A DNA stretch of 64,000 bases from Rachycentron canadum (GCA_038496675.1 CM076658.1:14318789-14382788); one strand, 5' to 3'; counted from the stretch's first letter, positions 12,501 through 25,713 are shown. Notes: a model not told the origin generated them from the letters alone. Made by a program: numbers and translations.

Positions 12501-15500
12501 TACTGCTTGCAATGGTGAATGGCATTTCATGCTAAAGTGATATCAGCATAAAGGTAAGAAGGAAAAAAGCAAAAATTCAATTTTGAGCAATGATGACAAA
12601 TGACGGGGACATTTTAATTGTTACAAAATCACACTGAGGTCATTGGGAGGTTTCTTTACTTAAACCATACCACACACAATTTAGGAGGTAAAAATGTATG
12701 GGCCAAAATCCAACCTCATAACTTCCCTAAATGATTTGTATTTTCTGATGGAAAAGCACATCTGTTTGTCATTATTTTGCTCAGAAAATAGGGAGTTGCT
12801 GCAAAACAGTCCATGATAATTCATGGAAGCAGGAGATGTAGGCTACATATTTTACAATGATTAATATGACAAATTATGAGGGGTCACATGAAGACACAGT
12901 GGAGATCTAATGTGTGATACACTTCAGGTGGCCCTGTTCTAGACCAAAAAAAAAAAAAACATTGTAAAATGACTTCAATTCATTTTAATTTCAGATGGTT
13001 GCTCAGGGACAGGTGGGGCTGTAGTCAGAGGTGAGTTTACCTCAAACAGAGTCAAAGCAGGGTGGAGCTGGAAAACCTCTCTACAAACACTTCAACCAAA
13101 GTTGTTTAGTGATTTCCAAGCTATTTCCTGTTACCCTTTCTGAGCTGAGCTGAGCCCAGGAAAGAGCTCCCTGTGTCAGCTGGTGCTGAGACTAACTGTC
13201 CCCTCTCAAACACAACCTGACCAGTTTCTCACCATTACTGCTTTCCAAGCACCAATTAGTGTAAATCAACATATAACAGACCGTAAAGAGCCATCTTTAA
13301 AATATGGAAAGCCAAAGCAGATGAGAATATTATGTCCCTAAACAGAGATAATGAATTTGGCAGAATATCTGTTAACTATCAGAGACAGAAAGCAGAGGCA
13401 GATCCTGGACAAGCAGGCTCAGTGACCACAAACTGGCAGTCGAATAAGGAACAAAATCATGCCAACCGATATAAAAAAGTTGGACAGGTTATGCTATGAC
13501 AATGATGCACTTCCTCCTAAAATGTAAATCATTCACTGAAATAAGGAACATTTACTTTAACCACTTCAAGACAACAAAGAAACTTGAATTTGAAACTTGA
13601 ACACAGTCGTGGTTGGTTTCAGGCATGCAAAATCCACTTTGTAAAATGGAGAGAGCCCGAGGCACCATTATCAACAGCAACACAGCTGTGGAGCACTGTT
13701 CCTATTATTATTTTGTTATTATTATTTTGTTTTTCTTTTTTTTTGTTTTTTTTTATCTTTAATACAATTACAAAACCAGAAATTGGGTTTCTCATCTCAA
13801 AAGGAATTTGTGTTTTCACAATTTACTTAAAAATAAGAGTGGCTGCTCACATTTCCAGCAATAACAGAGAAATATAAAAAGTCACAAAGAAGGAAACACC
13901 TGTCAAAAAATGCAAAAGAATTCAATAGCACAATTAGTCTCTTTCCCATGACTGCTGTATTCAACACACTTACATTCTGACTAAAATTTGCAAGTGCATC
14001 TACAAAAGTGTTCATATTATTATATTCTTACTGGTAGAGGCAGGGACCATCACTCTGGTTACCACATTTCCTTCTGTTTGGCCATCCTCAGCAGCTGGAT
14101 CAGTCGGTTCTTCCTGCTTCTCTTCTACAGCTGTATTTGTTCCTGGTGTGACCTCTTCTTTAGGTCCACTCTATTAGAAATGTCATATATAGTATATGAA
14201 TACAATAGCTTAGCAGCTGCTGCATAATACCTGTCTATCTTACACATTACATGTGAATTATATAATGTATAATTCTAATATGAAATCTGGACATGTGTTA
14301 GACTATAGTGTATTTGAGTAGGTTTGAATAAGATGTGTTACTGAACTCCACCTCAGTGGGTGTTGCAGCAGCTTCCTGCTCAACGACAGTTGTTGGTTGC
14401 TCAACTTCTGGATTGTTAACCTCTGGACCAGCTGCAGGCTCTGAACAGAAGAGGGAAAGAAACAGAGGAGGGGAAGTATGACCCATGAGCATTATAATTA
14501 TGGTGTGTTTTACTGAACTGTTTAATGCAGGTTCCAAGCAAAACCAGAGAGGTTTCTAAAGTATTTGCTGCATCTTCACACATTAACATGGTGAATGGAA
14601 TGAACAGGTAGGGAGGAGGAAATGCAAAATTTAGAAAGAGGCCTTCTTCATGAGGCTTGTTTTAGCATGCGGTCTCTGATTTAAGCTCAGCCTCATGGTG
14701 AATGAACAGATGACATAAACATTTGTTCTTATTATCGTGTTATCGCTGTTGCTTCTCAGTGTAAATTATATTATCGCTGGTGGCACTCGAGTGTATGATT
14801 AAAGTGGAGAAAAAGCAGAGGATGTCATGGCAGGAAGTCTGCTCACTGATCTATGATCTACTTTCTCTGCCGCTATACTAAAAGCAAAGATGTGACTGAT
14901 TGAAATGTTGTACAGCAACAATGAATATAGTGAATCTTTTTGACCGCAAAGAACAGATAAATATGTCAGTTAATAAAAAGTTTTCCATTTGTGTCTGATT
15001 AATCACTTAAAATAAGTACACAATATATTTATTTCAGTTTCATTATTATTTTCAGCGTGCATGTATCAACTCCCAATGATAACCTTGTGTTGTAGGTGCT
15101 TCATCTTTTGCGCCTTCTGCAGAAGGAGTCACTGCAGGAGTCGTTTGTTCTTTTCCCCCAATTGCAGGATTCACTTGTTCTGCGTCGCTAGCTGCAGAAG
15201 TCGTTTGTTCTTTTTCCTCAGCTGCAGGATTCACTTTTTCTGCGTTGCTAGCTGCAGGAGTTGTTTGTTCTTTTTCCTCAGCTGCAGGATTCACTTGTTC
15301 TGTGTTGCTAGCTGCAGGAGTCGTTTGTTCTTTTTCCTCAGCTGCAGGATTCACTTGTTCTGCATCACCAGCTGTGGGAGTTGACGTTCCCTCAACCTTA
15401 TCTATAGGATTTGCGTTTTCTTCCTTGCCTGTTGTAGGAGTTACCAGTTCTTTGTCCCCAGCTGCAGGATTCACTTGTTCTGTGTTGCCAGCTGTAGGAG

Positions 15501-18500
15501 TTACCGGTTCTTTCTCCCCAGCTGCAGGCTGTGTCGCATCTCCACCTGCATCTCCATTTGCATCTGGCTCCACAGCTGTAGCTTCAGGCTCAGCAGCAGG
15601 CTTAAGTACAGAAACAGTAGTTGGTACTTCCTGTATTCAACACAAAATTTGCATGTCTTGAAAAAGTTTGCATACTTGATAAAACAAATCTCCAAACTTC
15701 CACGGCCTAGTTGGCTTTCAGGTGGTTGGTTGGTTTTCATAGAAGCTGGTTGGGGAAGGCCAGAGACACAGAGCTGCCATTACATTTCAAACCAGTAAAT
15801 TTATGCTACATAAGCCCCTCTATATCCAACCAGAAACTAACATGAGGCACACATTTTTCAGCCAACTGTTACAACTGAGCTTATCAAATGACTGCCTAAG
15901 GTTTTTGAATTAGATTTTCTTTGGCCCTCTGGGAGTTTGACGAGATGACAGCCTGGCTACACTCAGAACCACTCTTAGAGAAACACTGAATAATTCAGAC
16001 AGCCCAAAGCTGGACAGAGGTTCTGGGACCTGCTAGGGTTTATACATATGTATGCACTATGTTAGAACTGCTATCAAGCTTTTTTCAAATGACCCAAAGC
16101 CCCTGGCAGTGCTCCTGGCTAGGCAAGAGGCAAAACTTTGAAATAGCCATTTTACACGCTTACATTATTCTTTTTCTAAATTAGTTGTTACATCCCAAAC
16201 CATACAAATATGTCCTCTCCTCACCTGAGCTGTATTGTTAGGGTCAGTTCCCGGAACAGCCTCTTTTTCCCCCTCTGGCGTTGCAGCTTTAGGGGCTGTG
16301 GTTGTGTGAGCCCCTGTCCCTCCTCGTTCTGCTGGGACAAGATCATCAACACAGAGATGTGTGAAAAAAGAAAGTAACAGAAAAATGAAAAAAGAGCACA
16401 CATCAAATAAAGCACTGACCACTGGGACATATCAATTTCAAAAGAGTGTAAAAAAAAAAACAACAAAAAAACTCAAAACCCTGGTGCGTCAGTAAACATC
16501 ACATAACTAAAGCCTTTGCAACTATTGTTTTCTTTTTGAAAAAAAATAAGCAGGCAGCCATGCCGATCCAAAATCTCTCTCAGTGTCTCAAAGGGAATCC
16601 CTTCCGTGTTTGAAGTCCTGCAACTTGACAACATCCCTAAAATTCATGTTATTGTCCAATATTCTGAGTCTTCTACTGTTTGCAAGCAAAAAAGCAGAAA
16701 TATTATAACTAAAAAGACTGGTGACAATAACTTTAACCATTGGTTATTAAAAACTTCATGCCTTGGTCCATCTGTGGTCATTTAAAATCATGAAGCCCGT
16801 CTGCCTAAATGGTTGTCAAGATGTCGTGCATTCAACACATTCTCATGATAGTGACATGACTATTGCCACACACACACACACAGACACACAGTCACACCCT
16901 GGTCTAATTGGTGCCTGATGTTAACACTCCAGCCACGACTGGATGACAGACACATCGATCACGTCTGACCTGCCTCAGCATCATATGAAGTCTCGACCTC
17001 AGCACTGGCATTGCAACTCTGTGCTAATGAGAAAATACAAAGAGCATGTCTTTGTCATTCTGTGTGTGAGATGGGCATTGTGTGTGTGTGTGTGTATGTG
17101 TGTGTGTTTGAGCCAGTGCTGTGACATTCCCCTGTCGAATGTGAGAAGCTGAACCAGCAAACTGCGCTCCGACTTGGTCGTCCTTTGCTCTGCTGATTTC
17201 AGCAGCACCCTGATGTGGGTTCACTGGGGCAGTATCTTTTTTTTTCAAATACAAGCATCAACCCTTAACTAAAAGATACAACTGTCTACAACTGGTACGA
17301 GACTGACCTGTCAATCAGGAAAAGCTGTGAGAAGAAAAAGTGGGAAACAAATGCACAAGTGCCAAAAACTGCAAATAAAAGAAACTGAAAGAAATAACAT
17401 CAAAAAGGATAAGACCTGTGCTGTTCAGCACCATAACGCTCTTCCCTCATGTGCTCACATATCTTCTTTTCAGTAGCTGTTTATCACCAAGTGAATTTCC
17501 AATGAAGGATCATTGCATTTGCCAAGTGAGATTTTATCAGATTCAGTAAGCCTTAAGGGAGAGCGGCACAACCACACTGAAGTATTTCCATCAAACCGTA
17601 AATTCTCTAGAAGCAAACTGGTGACACCCTGCCTCCCTTAACACACAAACACACACATTCAGATAACAAAAAAGAAATTCATACACAAGGATCAAGTGTA
17701 CACAAGTATGGCTAAACACACACTAAAAATATGAAATACAACAACAAAAACAAGTGTTCTTGCCTTCTCTCGCTGCCTGTTTTTTACTCTACCACCTTAG
17801 AATCTAAATCAATTTGTGCCAACCAGAGCTTAATCAACAGGGCTGCATGTGTGGCTACATGTGATAGCAGGGTGTGTTTCCATTCCCTTCCCTCATTTCA
17901 TAAGATGCACTGTCACACGCTATCAATCACTATTAACTGAACATAAAAAAACCCCAATAAAACATAAAAACTAAACCTAAGACACTGCCATTAACCTGGT
18001 ACCAACAATTTTTGTTGACTTATCAGACCAGGATTTTTGTTGCGTGTGATGTATGTGTTTGCATTTTATGCCTTATGTTTTCACTCGCAGTGGAAATGAG
18101 TGGACATTGTGCTTACATGAACGTGTATGTGAGGTGTGGGACTCTCACGCAACTTCTTTCTCTCTTTTTTGCTGCCACTCCATAGAACATTCTGTTCCCA
18201 TCTATCAGTTTGCCACTTCCTCCTCTAATAACCTCTACAAGCACCCCACCCCCACGTCCATCAACACACACACACATTAAAGCACACACATGCTTACAAA
18301 GTTATAAAACACCTTCTCCTCCCCTTCCAGTCCAAACGTACTAACAACCACATGTTCACATGCACGTTAAGTCCATGTGTATGCACAGGTTTACTTTCAC
18401 TACTCTGAGTAAGCAGTGTCCTGTTTTGTGTTAGCACAGCAGTGAAATAAACGGTTACACATCCAAATCTCTCTCTCTCTTTCTCTGCCTCCTCCCCTTC

Positions 18501-21500
18501 CTCTCCTTAATTTCTTTTTGTCTTTTAAGTCTCTCTCCCATCTTCCCTCTTCTTTCTTTCTCTCCCCCAAAACTCCCTCTGTTTCTCTGCCACTGCTTTC
18601 CCTTGAGGCTGATGAGTCATCTGTGTGTCTCTGACATGGCTGCACGCTATTGTATGTGACTGTACAACATGTGCAGTGTTAAACTGAAAAAAGGCCTCTG
18701 GTCTTAAGTCAGAGCAGTTCTCACATGTGGGAAACCATAAAATTTTTAGTTACAGTGTTCTTTTAAAGACTTGTCAAGTGGTTTGATAGATTGATAAACA
18801 GACATCTTTGAGTCTTTCAGTCTTTCATATGTATCAAATCATCTGGCAGAGAGAACAACTAGACCTAAAAGACCAAAAAAAAGTTACTACTCTACCAAAA
18901 AGGATTAATATGACACATTAGGAAATACATTCTTTGGCTTTCTTGCCAATAATTAGATGACACCACTCTTATGTCTGTACAGCAAACATACAGCTACAGC
19001 TAGTAGCCAGTCTTATCTTGGAACAAAGACTGGAAGAACGGGATGGACACAGCAGCCACCTCCAATGCTGGTTAACACGTCATATCTTGTTTATTTAATT
19101 CCAACAAAGCCAATGTGTAAAAATAGCAAGTTGTGTCAGGGAGCATCTGGTTGTCACCATGTTTTACTCAGTTTTTTACTCTTTATATTAAAGGTAAGCA
19201 AAAACACGAGAGTGGTAATAACTCAGTGAGAGAGCATTTCATCATTTAAATTTCAACTCCACCATTGTACTTGGTTTATATTGTAGGTGGGCAGAAGACA
19301 GTGGTCATAATAACACAAACAGTCTAAAACCTAAACGTTTGCTAATTATGTGTTTGTGAATTATATGTAATCTGAAATAAAGAGTGGTTAGTAACAAACA
19401 GGGAGCGTCTTTGCTGTGTAAAGGGATCTGTATCAAAAGTCATGGTGCAAAAGAGACACTAGTTTTGAGTCCAGTAAGACATTTTCCCCTCATTGAATGT
19501 GATGCAGAGTGAAGCTTTAATCTATAACAGGAAAATGTTTCCACGATTGAAAAGAATTTGACATTTTTTTGCTAGAGTATTGGAAACACCCTTTGTAAGA
19601 AACTATCAAATTAATTTTGCAGTTTTTTTCATTACAGCAAATGAGATTGTGACATCGCTGGGATACACAACAAATACAGGCACCAGCTTTGCCAAAGTGG
19701 GTGTTTAAGTGCATCAACATGCTTTAAAAAAAAATGTTTTTTAAACTCTCCTCTGACAGAAACAAAATGACTTGTGGCCAAAGGTAAAATCTGAGTTCAT
19801 GGGAAATGTAGCACAAATTGTAGTTAAAATGAAAGAGCCACACATAGCAAATCATTTAAAGTAAACCGACTTGTGCTTCTTATGAACAATTTATACTCAA
19901 TCTTAAATGAGCAACCAATCTTGGCAAGTTCCGTCATGTTGGTGAGCTGCTATGACAAAAGTGAATACAGCACGGAGACTGCACTTAAAGTCTTATGTAC
20001 AGTATATCAGGTTTCACACACTTGATGGAAGTTTTAGACATAGAATGGTGCTTGATGCTGGTGCCACTGTTTTGATATTCAAAAGGTGACATTTTGATGG
20101 AAACGTTTCTCTTGGCACCTGATATCTTGGTGAGCCTCAAAATAAAAACAGTTCTGCCATACACACGTTTTATTTTGGAAATTACACAAGCCCACATAAG
20201 GAAATTCACTACCTTGCCAGTTGTGTAATACAGTACTGATTAGGCCTCATTACATTAATTGCAGTGATATGAATGTTATTAGTGCCAAAGAGAGGAACTT
20301 CATTTTCTGACTCTTCTAGTCCATGCACATGAGATTGTGTGAGATCACCTGTTGTATATTGTTGAATTAGTAATAATGTGTATAGATGCATGTGTGTTTG
20401 TTACCAATAACCAAGCCTTTCCCTGTAATAGTACACTGGAATCTGTCCGTGCATGTGTGTCAGGTGTAAAACAACACCTCCACACGACATTGTTCTATCA
20501 GGTATGGTTGTATTGTGTATTTGTGGGACAGACAGTGTGGTGTTTACCCCAATCGTGCACACCTTAAAACTGCCCCCATGGGAACCAGAGAGAGGATGTG
20601 TGTGCGTTTCACTTATCCACCCAAAGAGCGATCTATGAGTTGGCAGTTGAAGGTGTAAACACAGACAAGCCTGCACACATATATTGTACACACACCTGGC
20701 ACACATCACACGGCCTTTCTTTTGTCTTTCATCTTTCTCTAACACAGAGACACACACATGTTCGATAACTGACTTGTGTGCACCCTCACATTAATGAAGC
20801 ACTACCATACTCCCACATGTTCTGTAGATTAAAGTTATAACCCAGACCCACCCACACACTCTTGCTCAAACATACACACACACAGGCTGTGGGCCCTGGA
20901 GGAGAGGAAGGCGCTGAAACTAGTTGTGTTGTTGGGTGTTGTCTATAGTTGGAGCTGGATCTAGTTACTGGGACACTCCCTATCCTTTACTTCTGTAAAA
21001 CACATCGTACATGAGGTGCACATATGCAACTGACCTCGCACCACTATCTTTTTCAGTGAGACTATGAGCACACATGCAAGTGAGCAAACACAACCACTGA
21101 GATTTCCTGTTCCTCAGTACACCAGCATCCACTGGGTTTACTGAGAGCTTTACAGTTACAGAAGAAGTGTGTGGAAAAGAAAAAAAAGTGAAGGTGTGTG
21201 TGTGTGAGAGAGAGAAAGGGTGAGAGAGAAAGTGTGTGGCTCTAATCTGTTGGCTGTTCTGGTGAGAAAAAGCGAACATGTAGAGTGAGATTGCCCCACA
21301 TCCTACCAACAACGCATCAACGTTCAACTCAATTTCTGCAATTTGCATAATGATTAAGAGGCCTGCTGTCACTCTGGCTGTCTCTCTCACTAGTTTCCTC
21401 CTTGTATATCTCTTTGTTTTCCCTATCAGTTGCTTACAACATTTCTCTTTTCATCTTCAACCAGGATCTTTTTCCTTATAAGTGTGTTTGTTTGTCTCAG

Positions 21501-22103
21501 TTTTATTGTGCATTCAAACAATCTCAAATAACTGCATGCGCCTCAAGGAAGGGCACAAGGGCCCATGGCCAGCTGAAGATGAAGAAGTAGGACGAAGAGG
21601 GAGCAAAAAAAGAATGGATATAGAGAAGAAAAATGCAACAAGGATCCAATATATAAGCCAGGAGAAAATAGGGATGAAAGAGAAAAAGAGGAGGAGAATT
21701 ACTTATGTAAGAACAATGGTTCCACCACACCCCTATGGGCCAAAACTCATGTCCAAAAAGATATGGCCACATTGCATGGCACCCCTATTTCACCGACAAT
21801 TTCTGGGCGGGATGAAGAATGCTTTACTTAAAATTCATTCTGTCAGAACAGATTAAAACAAGCAGAATACACCTAAAGGTGAATTGAATTGACATGCCAA
21901 CAGGAAGACTGGCAATTGCATATGTGCACACACATGAATGAGTAATGAGGAAAACTGTGGCAGAGGATGAGGCGAGAAACGACAGAATGAGAGAAAGATA
22001 GGTGAGAGCCAGGGGGATGTAAAAGTGGGAGAAATGGAGACTGAGATGAAGATGACTAACACAACTAGACAGAGTGAGACAGACAGAGACAGAGAGACAG
22101 AGT

Positions 22104-22166
<63 letters not shown>

Positions 22167-22291
22167 TCTGATGTGCATGCAAAGAAGAAAAAGGACTGGG
22201 CTGAGTTAATTGGAAATAAATCATTACCTTGTGCCTTGGCGCTCGTAGCCAGCAGGCTTCCTAATAGCAGAATCCACAGGTATGACATCAT
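6574..22291 (-). CDS. cd99: CD99-like single-pass adhesion glycoprotein, complete 11-exon gene
   Basis: Coding exons (minus, 5' to 3'): 22228-22291, 16225-16331, 15084-15630, 14352-14440, 14032-14170, 11660-11731, 10166-10189, 9689-9709, 7845-7961, 6695-6754, 6574-6602. All junctions keep phase (total 1269 nt, 422 aa). The start is ATG 22289-22291 giving MMSYLWILLLGSLLATSAKA, a clear signal peptide. A long Pro/Thr/Glu/Ala-rich ectodomain follows, with 20-residue repeats in exon 3. One transmembrane helix (about residues 361-382) has small-residue spacing, then YQKKKLCFK, the CD99-family juxtamembrane signature. The tail is short and ends VLSNLLNSS. CD99 functions in leukocyte transmigration and cell adhesion. 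Human CD99 is about 185 aa, so this protein is over twice as long, mainly in the stalk. The paralogue (CD99 rather than CD99L2 or XG) is inferred from the juxtamembrane motif and the sulfatase neighbour. An additional exon in the 5.9-kb first intron cannot be excluded. Confidence 0.8.
7541..7586. repeat. (ACGC)n microsatellite
   Basis: Tetranucleotide ACGC/GCAC run with one ATGC interruption, located in the cd99 intron just downstream of the transmembrane exon. Confidence 0.9.
7962..9688. other. cd99 intron (minus)
   Basis: Intron between the 21-nt exon 8 and the transmembrane exon. It has a GA-rich patch near 8280-8300 and a G-rich patch near 8760-8780. No other exon was recognised. Confidence 0.6.
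11732..14031. other. cd99 intron (minus)
   Basis: Intron between coding exons 5 and 6. Apart from the hairpin near 11.8 kb and A/T homopolymers (for example 12945-12959) it looks like unique sequence. A splice-flanked stretch at 12993-13030 was examined and not accepted as an exon. Confidence 0.55.
11788..11826. repeat. Inverted repeat (imperfect hairpin) in cd99 intron
   Basis: The left arm TTCCAGATGTTTGCCA and the right arm TGGCAAAACATCTGGAA pair with a single one-base bulge around a six-base loop. Further pairing (AATGT with ACATT) extends the stem outwards. Confidence 0.8.
15135..15530 (-). repeat. 60-bp coding minisatellite in cd99 exon 3
   Basis: About 6.5 tandem copies of a 60-bp unit encode a 20-residue module of the type EEKEQTTPAASNTEQVNPAA. 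The three central copies are nearly identical at DNA level, while the flanking ones have diverged (variants with GDKELVTPTT and KVEGTSTPTA). The unit length is an exact multiple of three, so changes in copy number would preserve the frame. The modules are acidic, with many Thr/Ser/Pro residues suited to O-glycosylation. Confidence 0.92.
16332..22227. other. cd99 first intron (minus), 5.9 kb
   Basis: This large intron separates the signal-peptide exon from the ectodomain. It contains GT/CA repeats (16869-16883, 17080-17108, several near 20.4-20.9 kb), a TG/GA mixed repeat at 21195-21240 and a (GATA)n block close to exon 1. An open frame at about 17110-17250 (minus) contains NPHQGAAEISRAKDDQ, but no credible splice sites frame it. 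Confidence 0.6.
22104..22166. repeat. (GATA)n microsatellite
   Basis: About 15 pure GATA units lie 62 bp inside cd99 intron 1, next to the exon 1 donor. The adjoining 22081-22103 is related GACA/GAGA sequence. Confidence 0.95.
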
Positions 22292-22600
22292 GGGAACACG
22301 GTGTTCTGGCTGCAAATGAACCGGGGCTCAGTCTCGGTTTCTACGGCCTTCAAACTGGACAATTAACCGGCGTGGAGGTTTCGGGTGGATGCGGAGGGCG
22401 CGCGTGTCGGTGCGTTCTTGCGCGTCGGATCAGACCGGTGGCGTCTCCAAGGTGCTTTAGATGCTCGGCTCAGTGCGCGCCGCCGCGGAACCGTCGTCTT
22501 TTCCTTTTGTCTGAATTGGAGAGAGGTCCAGTCTTTATTAAGGTGGGCGGGTCTCTTCTCTCAAATGAAGGCAGACAGGAAGGCAGGCGACAGGGCGATG
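22292..22600 (-). promoter_or_regulatory. CpG-rich 5' flank / promoter region of cd99
   Basis: A GC- and CpG-dense patch at about 22370-22500 (for example GCGCGCCGCCGCGGAACC across 22475-22492) directly precedes the minus-strand start codon. It contrasts with the AT-rich surroundings, as expected of a CpG-island promoter and 5' UTR. No TATA box was identified. Confidence 0.55.
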
Positions 22601-25600
22601 CTGTATAGGTATTTTTTTTTTTTTTTTTTTTTAAACCAGTAGTGGTTTTGCCAATCGACGTTTATGAATTTTTACTCGTCTTTACTAAATCTGATCACTG
22701 CGCCAAAACACATGATTATGCAAAAACATTTCATTCAAGTCGTCCTTTTGTATATATAGCACGCGCAGCAATGGAGACTATAGCTGCGGTAAGGTTTTAA
22801 CTTGCAGATCAGTCCCTGTCATTTTAATAACGAGATAATCAGCATCATAAAAATATGTCCACATAAAGTTATGAAATAACTGTGATTTAGGCACACGGTC
22901 TGTACGGCTTCCTTACAGTCTAATACGCCTATAATTAACTTGTAAATATCGAGTTTCTGAGGAGGACACTGTGAGATGCGGGGCCCTTGGTCTGTTTTTA
23001 ATGTCAAATTAATGTTAGGTTTCTATTTGAGAAAACCACATGATCTCATGCAAACCAACCAGTAGGTGGATCTGAAAAGACCGTTTTTCTTCCCTGTCCT
23101 ATGACTCGTCTCTTTTACTTAAGAGGGTTTTGAGCCACTCTTGTGCCAAATTGAACAGTTTTTACTGGTATGGATCGACAGGTGGCGCCATTCATTCGTT
23201 ATTTCATGGTTTACGCCTATAGTCAATCTAATTCACGAAGGCCAGTGGTCATACCACCATGGAGGCCAATGTCTTTAGGGTTTTTCCTATTTCTACAGGA
23301 TTAGCTTAAGTTTCAGCTGTGCCTTCTTTAAATGTGATGTATATTTGCCCGTAAACTGATGGAAAATGTTTTTTTTAAATCCCTATATTTAAAATACAGC
23401 ACAAAGGTAACTAGGTTACAAGACATAGCCTATTACTATGGCAAACATCATAAATCAAAAGAGCCTTTTTTTATCCTTCTTTAATACATCTTGATCTTAA
23501 GCAATTCAAACATATTCATGATTTATACTTATAGTTTAAGAAAAATCATGAATTGAAGCAGATGGTGTGTTAACTAAAAACAGTATCCTTGTGTGATGTG
23601 ATAATGACAAAACTAGACAGGTCATCATTGCCAATTGGCTGTGATATCATAACATGGGAGTAAGCACACAGACACCCATCTTATCACCACAGGTGTCATG
23701 TAAAAATAAGACAATTATAACACTGGTGTGAAGGGTGTGGGATATTTTGACCTTTACAGAAAAAAAAACAAAAACTAATAAAACCTAATTTAACCTAAAA
23801 AAACTCAGAAGACAAACCAACTCTCCTGTAACCAACGAAGACAAATTTTAATGTTAAAAAAAAAAAAAAAAAGTACGTGAGCTCAGTCATGGATCAAAAC
23901 CAGCAGTGTTGAACATTATTTCATATACAAATGCCACAAAAATAGTTAAAAAATGTTTATTAGTGTCTTAGCACAGTGAATACAGAAACATAAAAACAAT
24001 CTCCTTTAACATGTTTATTATAAAAACATACATAAAGCCTCAATTTGGGTTGATTTCAGTTGATTATGTGATTCAGTGATTATGCTCATTTAAAAAAAAC
24101 AAAAAAGTAGAATTTGCTCGGAAAAGAAATTTAGCATAAACTTCAAATGTTACATCAATTTTGCACCAATGTTTTCTCAGATAAGGAAGCAAAAGAAGCA
24201 TATGTATTGTATATATCAATAACATATGCAATAACAGATTGTGAGGATGTAACATATCTGCAAAGTTTTCTCCATTCTGGTATGTATTTTTTTATAAACC
24301 TTGACTGGAGGTATGTCTGGAACTTTACTATTTATTGCAATGACTTAATATCAGAAAACAGTGAGACACAGAAGGTCAACTGCAACTTTTTTTATCCTTT
24401 CCCTGTTGTACAAAACCAATGTTGGTATTAAGGCTATGAAGCTTGGCAACAAAGAAAAGGTTCAACTATCGATCTGTATGTGTGTTGCTTTTATAAGAAC
24501 ATTCATGGTTACATCTGCTAGATCAAGGGGGTTCCTGGGGGGTGCTGTGTTTCAGTCTTTCAAAAAGTCTCCAAGAAAAACAAACCCACTATAACCAACC
24601 AGTCTGAGGCCTTCCCGACTACACTTCAACATGGCTACTGGCTCTGTTTTTGGCACAAAAAAAAAAAAAAGTACCCAAACCTTGTCAGTGGCTCCTTCTT
24701 TCTCTCCCTTATGTGATCTGTTTTACATGGCTACTTGGTCATAAGCACTTTGGTTGGCTTTTAAACAATAATGGCGAATGTTTAATCTATTTCTGTAGTG
24801 TGGTCCAGTTTCCAGTATAACTCCAGGGGGCTGTTGCTACAAAATGTCCAAGTTTAAAGATGCTCTTGCAGATAGACAATATGAATTTCTTACCAATTAT
24901 CAAAATAAAAGCTTTGGTCTAGTGACAATTAATGAGTTTAAAAGTGCAAAATTAGCCACATTGTAAGCGTGGTCCTGTTCAATCAGGCCATCTTCAACAA
25001 AACGTTTTCATTCTTTAATTTGTTTGTAGTCAATTTGTTTAATCTATATTGTCAATCGATGTCTGACTGTCTAATCTCTAAAAATAAATATGGAGAAGCA
25101 CATTCCAGTTTCTTTCAATTTCTCTAAGACAGGTCATTCTAAAATGAGTCTAATGAACCGCTGGCTAAATTGTGTAGCTTTTCACAACTAAATATTAAGT
25201 AGCACCCTGCTGTGAAATTCTTATTTTCAGGGTGACACATGAGTCAAGAGAGTAGTTACAACTGAAATCAATTAACCAGCTTTTTCCAACAGTCAACATA
25301 TCCAAGCATTATTCATGCTTGGATATGTTGTTGAGTGTGGAAAATTTGGGTTGCCCTATGAACTATTAAGGTAACATCAGCAGAATGTAAAGAGAATGGT
25401 AATGTTAAGACACTTCAATTTAAAAGGAACAGACTCACTATGACTTGACTCTATGTGAATGTGTGCAGGAGAGGAAGAGAGATAGAAAAGGAGACAGAAT
25501 TATTCTCAGTAGCTTCAATTTAACGCAGCAAACAAAGAGAAAGTAAATGGGTTCCCATGGTTCATTTTTATAAGACTGTAGTATAATAACTGGCTGGTGC

Positions 25601-25665
25601 TGTCAGACTGTACAATCCGATTGATAATTGTTTTGGTGTGAAGTGTGGTTGACTGGAAAAGTGGC
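22601..25665. other. Intergenic between cd99 promoter and snx4 stop; includes likely snx4 3' UTR
   Basis: No coding exon was seen. Minus-strand AATAAA candidates (TTTATT on plus) occur near 24332 and 23955; either could end the snx4 transcript. A near-perfect hairpin lies at 25294-25330, and A-runs occur at about 23855-23872 and 24656-24670. Confidence 0.5.
25294..25330. repeat. Perfect 16-bp inverted repeat, 5-nt loop
   Basis: CAACATATCCAAGCAT and its exact reverse complement ATGCTTGGATATGTTG are separated by TATTC. It lies about 340 bp downstream of the snx4 stop codon, so it would probably be transcribed in the snx4 3' UTR. Confidence 0.9.
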
Positions 25666-25713
25666 TCACATTTTGTTGAAACACTCCTTTGCATTGGACC
25701 ACACCTGGATTCC

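Noticed and set aside
12990..13035. Splice-like flanks around a short segment (AATTTCAG ... CAGAG|GTGAGT on plus; CTACAG acceptor on minus)
   Set aside because: On plus there is no gene context and an early stop; on minus (CCPPVPEQPSE-like reading) no donor follows before a stop.
15061..15798. Long plus-strand open frames over cd99 exon 3 (Ser/Cys/Phe-rich repeats)
   Set aside because: They are antisense shadows of the 60-bp coding repeat; only the minus-strand frame joins with in-phase splice sites to the other cd99 exons.
17110..17254. Possible extra cd99 exon in intron 1 (NPHQGAAEISRAKDDQ, minus)
   Set aside because: Composition is coding-like, but there is no convincing acceptor or donor in phase 1, and it runs directly into a GT/CA repeat.
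22081..22200. Repeated LSIYLSIYLSIY protein
   Set aside because: It is a translation of the (GATA)n microsatellite inside cd99 intron 1.
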